A DNA stretch of 64,000 nucleotides, from NCBI RefSeq assembly GCF_036320965.1, contig NC_092262.1, positions 6,246,572 through 6,310,571 of the forward strand. Direction: 5' to 3'. The position numbers and the translations under genes are program-made. Every line of letters begins with the position of its first letter. Positions within the stretch are counted from its first letter, which is position 1. This document shows positions 24,818 through 38,000 of this stretch, one piece after another. Below the pieces are notes generated by a model, which was not told the origin of the DNA, ran no database searches, and was given only the letters and a program-made list of their open reading frames with translations. Origin of the DNA: Panulirus ornatus. Lineage: Eukaryota > Arthropoda > Malacostraca > Decapoda > Palinuridae.

Positions 24818-24831
<14 letters not shown>
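23963..24831 (+). mobile_element. RTE-like retrotransposon, copy B (5'-truncated)
   Basis: Starts directly after (TA)n at 23904-23962, at VNKSKVIRYSR of the RT C-terminal region; a stop (TGA) interrupts the frame at 24164-24166 and a small deletion affects the GTRRRGRP segment. The 3'UTR and A-rich tail run into another (TA)n tract. Confidence 0.85.

Positions 24832-24884
<53 letters not shown>
24832..24884 (+). repeat. (TA)n tail of RTE copy B
   Basis: Pure TA repeat after an A-rich stretch. Confidence 0.95.
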
Positions 24885-24886
<2 letters not shown>

Positions 24887-25099
24887 ACATGACCACAGTT
24901 GTTTATCGCTCCAAAAGAACAACTCACTTTTAGTGTATGGTAACTCAATATCACTTGCAAAACAAAGCCTTCCTCTTCACAGTTCAAAATCTACAAGAAA
25001 AATTTTAAATGTCAGCAATTGGGAGAGAATGCAATTTCTTTCCCATGATCAAGCACTAAATAATTGACCTCTCAACTCGGTCTTACAATCCAGCCTACC

Positions 25100-25345
25100 A
25101 GAAACCACACTCCCCAGACAAACACGAGTCACACTCTCCCATCTACTCTCCAGACATCATCCATCACTACAACATTACAAAAACCATTTCAGTATATCCC
25201 AAGACCCTTTATGCCCATGATGCAACTCCGAAAGACACTGAGCACTTCCTGTTCGGTAGTCCTACACTATGTGCACGTAGATACAAATGCACAACACTTT
25301 ATGACTAATGCTCCTGACTGGTGAACTTGGCCAGCTGCCTGTTTG
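25100..25345 (+). pseudogene. Relic of the C-terminus of a jockey-like element
   Basis: The plus strand reads RVTLSHLLSRHHPSLQHY, then a Cys-x2-Cys segment and, after a frameshift, TEHFLFGSPTLCARRY, the usual Cys/His knuckle at the end of jockey-like RT proteins. In-frame stops are present. A second copy of the same stretch is at 47165-47400. Confidence 0.5.
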
Positions 25346-26167
25346 CTGCAGGATTCTCATGAAACAAGTGACTCCCTGGATGGGAAATAATCATGCAGTG
25401 AATTAATTGCGGTAATTCCCACAGATTTCCTGCAAAAATAAACCTTAAGACTGGGGTACAAAAGGGGCATAAAATATATCCACTTCAATTGCTTTTCCGT
25501 TATCAGATATATAAAAACATTAATGTACTGGTTTAGTATAGCATTCCACACCCATCCTATGCAGGTAAAGTCTGGCTGCCCTTCAGTTGTGCACTTTTAT
25601 TACATAGAGGGAAAGGAGTGTTTACATTGGTGGGCCCACTTTTCAGTTACATTGCCCTAGATTTTGGATATCCAAGAGCTGTTAACATAAAAATTTTATA
25701 CAGCTTGTTCCTCATGTCTTCTCTTTTGGTAATACAGAAGTGTTCCTTGTTCCTCCTTGCTCCAGTTTTGATTTGATTTGATTTTGTGCAATTTTAAAGT
25801 GCTAGAACCTGATGATACTATAGCATTTTTATGATGAGAAAACAACAGGAACTTGCACCTGATGTAGATTTCATTATATTCAAAAATGGTATCAAGCTAT
25901 AACCAGACTGGTGAACTTTGATAAATGGCCACCAGAAAAAGTGTTGTACTACAATTATGAATAGAAGTGAACTTAAGAAGTATTGTAATTATGATGTTCA
26001 GCAAAGAAGTGAAAAAATGTACAGAGGTTATGAAATTAGGCAAAGGAATGGTATGTAAAATTATACATGAAGGTAATAATGATTAGCAGAACAGATGTTG
26101 AAACTATGTATGGCAACATCATGTTTTATCAAAGATGGAGAAGTTAATACCATAAAGCATTAATTAC
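25346..26167. other. Possible last intron/exon of the minus-strand gene
   Basis: A weak in-phase terminal exon could lie at 25678-25647 on the minus strand with AATAAA at 25601-25596. Otherwise nothing. Confidence 0.2.
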
Positions 26168-26258
26168 CTGTGGCAGAGCCACTAGAAGGAACTTTCTGTC
26201 CTGTGGGAGAAAGACTGGCGCCACTCATCCTGTTCCCTCGACTATCTGACACCCTGAG
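26168..26258 (-). CDS. Isolated internal exon of an unidentified minus-strand gene
   Basis: On the minus strand a pyrimidine-rich acceptor (TTTTCTTTACAG) precedes 26258 and the donor GTAATT follows 26168. Of three frames only one is open through the 91 nt; it reads LRVSDSRGNRMSGASLSPTG and continues with a Ser/Gly-rich stretch. The internal ATG could be a start codon if the upstream part is 5'UTR. The next exon downstream might begin at 25678 (in phase, stop at 25647, with AATAAA at 25601-25596 on this strand), but that is weak. I do not recognise the product. It lies 3.3 kb from gene A and points away from it. Confidence 0.5.
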
Positions 26259-28521
<2,263 letters not shown>

Positions 28522-28877
28522 GTCTATCTAACCCATCTGTCTGTTTGTCTTAAGGAAGTAATAAAGTATTCTTTATTTTTAGAATTACTGCTATGAGGAA
28601 AAGTCATTTAGTTTGATAGAACACCTGTAAAGCTCTTCTTCTCATAGATAATAATTTGTTATGTAAATTTCGTTCAAATTCAGTTCTTCTTGAAGACGAT
28701 ATATCTAGTTCAAGTTCTAAGAAGCAACGCAACAAGAAATTAACATTTCCATTACTAAGCATCAGCCCTGTGTATTGGCAAAATCTCGATATATGTAAAG
28801 GAAGATCAAGAGATGATGCTCCATGAGTGTAAGATTCTCTTCCCATCCTGTACAAATAAGTAATTACGATCCCAAGA

Positions 28878-28879
<2 letters not shown>

Positions 28880-28920
<41 letters not shown>
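28880..28920 (+). repeat. (GT)n microsatellite
   Basis: Pure GT repeat, about 640 bases before gene A exon 1. Confidence 0.95.
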
Positions 28921-28922
<2 letters not shown>

Positions 28923-29379
28923 GGATGTGGAAGCCACTCTATCTTCACCGAAGGATAGATAGTAAAGGACACCGACTGTCTACAGGCAAATAACAGAATT
29001 GCAGTCAGGTATAAAGATCAAAGAAATATTCAGTAACCTGTTCTGACCCTGTAGCAGGTCGAAATTATATTACGATATTGAGTTTGGTCATCTTACTCAT
29101 ATAAACACAGTAGACCTCTCATCTGTGTAGAATGTTGTAGTGCAGCGAGCGATATTATACTTGCTAACAAACACCAAACATATTGACCCCCGTATACACT
29201 GCATTGACATCATTAATAAGATGGATGAGTTTACGATGTATGTTATCCGTTTCATTTATAAAGCGAAGGTCACGGGCATGAAAAGAGTGTATATGGTTTT
29301 TAGAATAATCCATAACCTTTTCAAGAAGGTGTTCAATATTTTACGGTTGGTGGACTTAGCTTGGCATTGACGGCCTGAA

Positions 29380-29558
29380 CAACCCTTGCTGTTTATTGGT
29401 GTAAATTCAGCCAGTGAGTCTTCAGTGCGCATCGCGGCAGTCATTTGTCAGCCATTACGTCACGACTGTGTTCCTGGTAAACAAACGAACGAAAGGAAAC
29501 GTACCAATGGCTCCCTACACTATGAGTTCTCCGCTTTTTACTCGCTCTTAACAGAAGC
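29380..29558 (+). promoter_or_regulatory. Candidate promoter and 5'UTR of gene A
   Basis: The 180 bases before the gene A start codon contain an ATTGG (inverted CCAAT) at 29395-29399, a CRE-like TTACGTCA at 29455-29462 and a forkhead-like GTAAACAAA at 29477-29485. No TATA box is evident. The motifs are short and can occur by chance, but their clustering directly before a Kozak-supported ATG makes this the best promoter candidate for the gene. The transcription start is not determined. Confidence 0.35.
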
Positions 29559-29576
29559 ATGGCACAACGACACAAG
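29559..29576 (+). CDS. Gene A exon 1 (start exon, MAQRHK)
   Basis: An 18-nt coding segment encoding MAQRHK and followed directly by the consensus donor GTGAGT at 29577-29582. The ATG has a strong context (A at -3, G at +4). It ends in phase 0 and joins in frame to exon 2 at 30535. The coding part is too short for ORF finding; it was chosen because exon 2 has no in-frame ATG near its acceptor while this upstream ATG has both a good context and a perfect donor. Confidence 0.65.
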
Positions 29577-32500
29577 GTGAGTTTTTTTGCTAACTCTAGT
29601 TAGCATTTTTATTATGTGAAGTGATTAAATCGTGAAGGGAAAACCGCGCCGATGCCTACAAATATCACGCCAAAGCCAGCAAGGGGCCTAATAGACATGA
29701 CCGTATCCCAACTATTTTTGGTTGACCCCTGAAGCTGATGACCTGTTGGTAATGATTTGTCTCGGTAAAGTAGAAATGAACTCCGCAGCTCAGCATTAGA
29801 ATGATGAAAGAGATGGGTTGTGCGTGTTTAAACGTTCTCCGGGTCTAGCCCTTGCACTGGCTCTACTTCATGACGGCCCGTTTTCAGGGCGTCATTGTTG
29901 ATTATTACCGATTTGTGGAGTATAGGGAGGGAGTTTTACATTCGTATGGCCTCATCTCATGAATATTTCTCTTATTTGATGCTTCTTGGTCTATGATACA
30001 GTTGAAGAAAGGTTTTATGGTAGTTGGATGTGAGTGCAACTTTATATGCCTTGGCTCTGGTCCCAGTGATTAATATTTAGTATGTTATTAGTCCTCACGC
30101 TTTTCTACGTTGGATGTGCTGTATTTTTTTTTATTCAGTTCATAAGTGGCCACCGCATAGGAAGAAAACTTTTGAAAGGAATATGACGTATAAGCTGTTG
30201 GAAGATAATTATGGGCAAATTAAAGCATTTTAGAAACAAGTGTTCTTTGATAAAAAAAAAAAAAACTAATGAAATGCATGCACATATTTTCCAATTTCTT
30301 GATTTACTTCCATTATTTTGAGGTATCAGATATGCTTATTAAATTTTTATCCTTCAAATGATATATTTAGGGTCCAAGTAGATATGGTAAAGTGAAAAAA
30401 ATGGTTGAACTCAAATTTTCTTACTTTAAATGGCATGTTGTTCATCATCCCCAAGAAATTTAGTCTTACCTGTAGACTTGAACAGAAATATTTTTTTATG
30501 AGTTTATGTATGATGTCTTTTTCTTTCATAACAGGTTGATTTTGGGGTCTACTATCAAGCCCCACTCTTTCACTTCTTTAGAAATGGTTGTGTGCCAGCT
30601 CTCTCAGCAGTTGTCATAAGGGAATTCAAAAATTCTGATCATGTCAGATATTTCCTTCAAAACACATCACAGAGAAGTCAACCGCAGCAACTTGGGAGTA
30701 TTAATTGTATGAATTTGTTTGACTTTCTGAAAACTGTTCATCAAAGAGGCAAGAGAGAACAAAAAAAGAGGAAAGGAAAGAGTGTGTGTTGTGAAGATGA
30801 TGACAACAGTGAGCCGATATCAAGCACATCTCGACCACTACATTTGAATAACCTAAATGATAATAAAGATATACTGAGCAAAGTAAACATATCTCAGCTG
30901 TTGGACACATCATTTAGTCGCGAGGCGCATGAAAATTTAAAAGACTTGGATGTGACTTTTCTCCTGAATTTCTTGTCCAACGATATTTTACGATTCCCAC
31001 TGGATAGCCAAATCTATAATGCTGTAAATGAGATTAAAGAGATCAGAAATGATGTATTTCATTCTGGCTCCCGCATTGAATATAGTGACGTGCACCAAAA
31101 GCTTAATGATCTATGTGATGCTACAGGATTGATACACAGTTATTTAGGGGAATCCAAGGATGATTTAGAAAGGATGAAACTGGAATACTTACAAGAATCT
31201 GTGAGTTTATCAGACACACTTTTCTACGTTGTTTTTGGTAAGTGAGACAAGCTTGTACAGAGTATTATTTGACACGAGTTTGATTTTGTTTCTGTCTTTC
31301 AAGAAATCAATTCATCCTTTTACTTAATCTTTATTGTAACATGAGTTATTCTGCCTGTCATTGTTCTTCCTTATATTATATTTCAAAGAAAAGTGTCAGA
31401 CGTGTTAGGATTGATTTCACACTGTTGAAGAAATCTGGTCGTTTGATTTTGTTGACTTAAAAGGAATATATGAAATGAGTGTGCATTGACTCATTGCATA
31501 TGCAAAAGCTTGGGACGTTGGGGAGGAAAGTATATAGAAATGGTAAAAAAGGTAAGGAATATTAAAAGAGAAAATATCAATTTTTGTTGAATTTTGTGGT
31601 GGTGGAATATCTGAGTAACATTACTGTGTGGTCTGCATAACCATATGCAGATAAAAGCACTTCTCTCTCATTGCAGATATATTTCCATTATGTAGATTTT
31701 TTGTTCTTTTACGTATAATTGTCTCTTGTGAATGTTCACCCAACAGTTGATATACAACATTACCATGTCAGATGAACATACTTCATAGCTCCAGTACTGT
31801 TGTCAAGCCTTTTATCTTTCCCACTGCATCCGAACATTAACCTTATATTTTTCTGTTTTCACTCTTATTTTTCATATCTTTTATTTTCTTTTTGTATGTA
31901 CTCAGCAGGACTACAATACTAGTTTTTTAATCAGTTCTAAATTCATACTTTTTTGGGCTACTTTTATCAGTAGATTGATAATGTTGATTTCCTAGCTTGT
32001 TTTTCATTGCAGCATGTTTCAATAAAATTGGTATGTAATTACACCATATACTTCATTCAGATCAAGACTGAATGGTGATAACAGTATGTCTGATGGTTGC
32101 CTTCAAGTCTTTCATAAAGCTTTTGTGGTGCAAATATAGTCCTATCAGTGAGTAGTGCCATTTCTTTCCCTGTATGAGGTATTTAAAGGATGAGTATTCC
32201 ATATTTTACATAGCCAATATCCTCATAGCATTTTATTTTTCACTGACTTCTCATCATTATCTTATCCTTTTACACCGCTTTATATCCACTTCACAGATAC
32301 AGTAACCCATATCAGCACCATACATTCCGTGTTTAGTTTGCATAGACTACTGTAGTATTCTGTATTTCTTCAAGCAACCTTCACTTTAATGTAATGGTTT
32401 TTATTTTCTTTTCTCTTTAGTTTTCTTTTTCAGAGTTTGTTCTTGTAATTGCCCTTCAAATCTTGATATATCAACCTCCGTTTCATTGATCATGTTCAAT

Positions 32501-32853
32501 GTAACGTCTTGATATTTGTTTGATCGTTTCTAATTTTTCTTCCATTACGGTCCATCCACTGATTTTTTTTTAGGAGGATGTCCAGTGTGCTTATAAAATG
32601 TTCACATCATTTTCTCACACATGCAATTCAGAATTTATCAGTTGTTGTCTTTAGATTATGCCCCCTACATTTTCACAGTTGCTTATAGCATGCTTTTCTC
32701 TGTTATTTCTGTTTATGATTCCTTCTCTATTTGTATCATCCATATCAAGTGTCCACCAGTTTCTAGGAATCATGTGAGCCTTCATCAGTAGCAATATCAT
32801 GGCTAGCCATAAGCTGTCTCACCACTACTGATCACACTTCTTCAGTTGTCTGT

Positions 32854-32889
<36 letters not shown>

Positions 32890-35005
32890 AAGAGAAGAGA
32901 GAGGCATTTGGACGATTTTTGCAGGGAAAAAATGCAGTTGAGTGGGAGACGTATAAAAGAAAGAGACAGGAGGTCAAGAGAAAGGTGCAAGAGGTGAAAA
33001 AAAGGGCAAATGAGAGTTGGGGTGAGAGAGTATCATTAAATTTTAGGGAGAATAAAAAGATGTTCTGGAAGGAGGTAAATAAAGTGCGTAAGAGAAGGGA
33101 GCAAATGGGAACTTCAGTGAAGGGCGCAAATGGGGAGGTGATAACAAGTAGTGGTGATGTGAGAAGGAGATGGAGTGAGTATTTTGAAGGTTTGTTGAAT
33201 GTGTTTGATGATAGAGTGGCAGATATAGGGTGTTTTGGTCGAGGTGGTGTGCAAAGTGAGAGGGTTAGGGAAAATGATTTGGTAAACAGAGAAGAGGTAG
33301 TAAAAGCTTTGCGGAAGATGAAAGCCGGCAAGGCTGCAGTTTTGGATGGTATTGCAGTGGAATTTATTAAAAAAGGGGGTGACTGTATTGTTGACTGGTT
33401 GGTAAGGTTATTTAATGTATGTATGACTCACGGTGAGGTGCCTGAGGATTGGCGGAATGCGTGCATAGTGCCATTGTACAAAGGCAAAGAGGATAAGAGT
33501 GAGTGCTCAAATTACAGAGGTATAAGTTTGTTGAGTATTCCTGGTAAATTATATGGGAGGGTATTGATTGAGAGGATGAAGGCATGTACAGAGCATCAGA
33601 TTGGGGAAGAGCAGTGTGGTTTCAGAAGTGGTAGAGGATGTGTGGATCAGGTGTTTGCTTTGAAGAATGTATGTGAGAAATACTTAGAAAAGCAAATGGA
33701 TTTGTATGTAGCATTTATGGATCTGGAGAAGGCATATGATAGAGTTGATAGAGATGCTCTGTGGAAGGTATTAAGAATATATGGTGTGGGAGGCAAGTTG
33801 TTAGAAGCAGTGAAAAGTTTTTATCGAGGATGTAAGGCATGTGTACGTGTAGGAAGAGAGGAAAGTGATTGGTTCTCAGTGAATGTAGGTTTGCGGCAGG
33901 GGTGTGTGATGTCTCCATGGTTGTTTAATTTGTTTATGGATGGGGTTGTTAGGAGGTGAATGCAAGAGTTTTGGAAGGAGGGGCAAGTATGAAGTCTGTT
34001 GGGGATGAGAGAGCTTGGGAAGTGAGTCAGTTGTTGTTCGCTGATGATACAGCGCTGGTGGCTGATTCATGTGAGAAACTGCAGAAGCTGGTGACTGAGT
34101 TTGGTAAAGTGTGTGAAAGAAGAAAGTTAAGAGTAAATGTGAATAAGAGCAAGGTTATTAGGTACAGTAGGGTTGAGGGTCAAGTCAATTGGGAGGTGAG
34201 TTTGAATGGAGAAAAACTGGAGGAAGTAAAGTGTTTTAGATATCTGGGAGTGGATCTGGCAGCGGATGGAACCATGGAAGCGGAAGTGAATCATAGGGTG
34301 GAGGAGGGGGCGAAAATCCTGGGAGCCTTGAAGAATGTGTGGAAGTCGAGAACATTATCTCGGAAAGCAAAAATGGGTATGTTTGAAGGAATAGTGGTTC
34401 CAACAATGTTGTATGGTTGCGAGGCGTGGGCTATGGATAGAGTGGTGCGCAGGAGGATGGATGTGCTGGAAATGAGATGTTTGAGGACAATGTGTGGTGT
34501 GAGGTGGTTTGATCGAGTAAGTAACGTAAGGGTAAGAGAGATGTGTGGAAATAAAAAGAGCGTGGTTGAGAGAGCAGAAGAGGGTGTTTTGAAATGGTTT
34601 GGGCACATGGAGAGAATGAGTGAGGAAAGATTGACCAAGAGGATATATGTGTCAGAGGTGGAGGGAACGAGGAGAAGAGGGAGACCAAATTGGAGGTGGA
34701 AAGATGGAGTGAAAAAGATTTTGTGTGATCGGGGCCTGAACATGCAGGAGGGTGAAAGGAGGGCAAGGAATAGAGTGAATTGGAGCGATGTGGTATACCG
34801 GGGTTGACGTGCTGTCAGTGGATTGAATCAGGGCATGTGAAGCGTCTGGGGTAAACCATGGAAAGCTGTGTAGGTATGTATATTTGCGTGTGTGGACGTA
34901 TGTATATACATGTGTATGGGGGTGGGTTGGGCCATTTCTTTCGTCTGTTTCCTTGCGCTACCTTGCAAACGCGGGAGGCAGCGACAAAGTATAATAAAAA
35001 AATAA

Positions 35006-35079
<74 letters not shown>

Positions 35080-38000
35080 GAGGTATTTGGTATGTTGTAG
35101 TAAATTGACCTAGGCCCTTGAGCACAGTGATAGAATCCTTAGGTCTAATGGGGGTGCCACCAAACTTGTGTGAAGGAAGAATGGATTAAGGAAGGGGAAT
35201 GACTTTACACGCTGCTTTACCTGTAATGATTATCGCATTAACTAGGCCCAGATGTTTAATGCTTTAGGCTCTCAGAAATCACAAAACTAAATCAATTTTT
35301 TTTTTTTCTATTATACTTACTGTCTCCCGCGTTAGCGAGGTACCACAAGGAAACTTGAAAGAATGGCCCAGCCCACCCAAATACACATGTATATGCATAA
35401 ACACCCACACAGCACGTATACATACCTATACATTTCAATGTATACACACATATACATACAGAGACATATACATATATACACATGTACATATTCATACTTG
35501 TTGCCTTAATCTATTCCCATCGCCACCCACCATGCATGAAAAACAGCAACCCCCCCATGCATGCAAGGTAGCGCTAGGAAAAGACAACAAAGGCCACTTT
35601 TGTTCACACTCAGTCTCTAGCTGTCATATGTAATGCGCTGAAACCACAGCTCCCTTTCCACATCCAGGCCCCCGCAAAACTTTCCTTGGTTTACCCCAGA
35701 TGCTACACATGCCCTGGTTCTATCCATTGACAGCACGTCGACCCTGGTATACCATATTGTTCCAGTTCACACAATTCCTTGCACGCCTTTCACCCTCCTG
35801 TATGTTCAGGCCCTGATCGCTCAAAATCTTTTTCACTCCATCCTTCCACCTCCAATTTGGTCTCCCACATCTTGTTCCCTCCACCTCTGACACACATATA
35901 TCTTCTTTTTCAGTCTTTCCTCACTCATTCTCTCCATGTGAACAAACTATTTCAATACACCCTCTTCTGCTCTCTCAACCACACTCTTTATTACCACACA
36001 TTTCTCTTACCCTTTCATTACTTACTCGATCAAACCACCTCACACCACATATTGTCCTCAAACATCTCACTTCCAACACATCCACCCTCCTCTGCACAAC
36101 CCTATCTATAGCCCACGCCTCGCAACCATATAACATTGTTGGAACCACTATTCCTTCAAACATACCCATTTTGGCTCTCCGAGATAACATTCTTGCCTTC
36201 CACACATTCTTCAACACTCCTAGAACTTTTGCCCTCTCCCCCACCCTGTGACTCGCTTCCGCTTCCATGGTTCCATCCGCTGCTAAATCCACTCTCATAT
36301 CTAAAACACTTCACTTCCTCCAGTTTTTCTCCACTCAAACGTACCTCCCAATTAACTTGTCCCTCAACCCTACAGCTTTCTTCTTTCACACACTTTACCA
36401 AATTCAGTCACCAGCTTCTGCAGTTTCTCACCTGAATCAGCCACCAGTGCTGTATCATCAGGGAACAACAACTGACTCACTTCCCAAGCCCTCTCATCCA
36501 CAACAGACTACATACTTGCCCCTCTCTCCAAAACTCTTGCATTCACCTCCCTAACAGTCCCATCCATAAACAAATTAAACAAGCATGGAGACATCACACA
36601 CCCCTGTACAATATTGCTTGGAGTATAATGTTAGAAAGAATAGACATTTGCTTTTACCAAAAAAAGACAATGCTTCAGTTACTGCCACTGATATTCACAT
36701 CAAGGCTGGTTTTGTTAGGAAAATAGTGTCATTCATACTTGTAGTGATGATAGATTTGTATAAAATGAAGATATAATGTAGGATTTTGGGGAAACCTTAA
36801 AGTGATGAGCTCCACATTGAAAATGGAAATGAGTAGACACTGAATTGGCCAATGCTCATTTTAGCCCTTATATGGTATATTATGTGATTGCCTATTGCTT
36901 TATACAGACATTATAGATATTCATATGTATGCTTTAATCCTTGCATCACTGTAAAATGTTTGTATTCTTGCAGAGGAATTAAAAAAAGAGGTCCATGACC
37001 GTTATAGCAGACCTCAGCACAGCATTTTGCCAAGCATTGAACATTTTAGGTAAGGAAAACTGTGTACTTATCTTTGGTAAACTGTCAAATAAGCACATCC
37101 ATATGTATCATGAAGTTTTCTGTATTGACTATATAAATTTTTCTTTCAGGAAAGTAATAATGAAATTAATATGAATTAAAAAAATGAATCAAGAGTAGAA
37201 AGAATTTTTTGTTTCACTTATGGACCTGCTCTGCTGGTATTTGAGAGGTGTGCAAGGAATAAACTGCTTTGGAACGATGTGGTATACCGGGGTTGACGTG
37301 CTGTCACTGGACTGAACCAGGGCATGTGAAATGTCTGGATAAACCATGGAAAGGTCTGTGGGGCCTGGATGTGGATAGTTAGCTGTGGTTTCGGTGCATT
37401 TCACACGACAGCAAGAGACTGAGTGTGAACGAATGTGGCCTTTTTTGTCTGTTTTCTTGGCGCTACCTTGTTGAAGCAGGGGGTAGCGATGCTGTTTCCT
37501 GTAGGGTGGGGTAGTGCTATTTACCATGTTAGTGAGGTAGCGTCAAAGACAAAGGAGTGAGCTTGAGTTTTTTTTTTTTCTCCCGCATTTGCAAGGTAGC
37601 GCAAGGAAACAGATGAAAGAAAAGGCCCAACCCACCCCCATACACATGAATATACATACGTCCACACGCAAATATACATACCTACACAGCTTTCCATGGT
37701 TTACCCCAGACGCTTCACATGCCCTGATTCAATCCACTGACAGCACGTCAACCCCGGTATATCACATCGATCCAATTCACTCTATTCCTTGCCCTCCTTT
37801 CACCCTCCTGCATGTTCAGGCCCCGATCACACAAAATCTTTTTCACTCCATCTTTCCACCTCCAATTTGGTCTCCCACTTCTCCTCGTTCCCTCCACCTC
37901 CGACACATATATCCTCTTGGTCAATCTTTCCTCACTCATTCTCTCCATGTGCCCAAACCATTTCAAAACACCCTCTTCTGCTCTCTCAACCATGCTCTTT

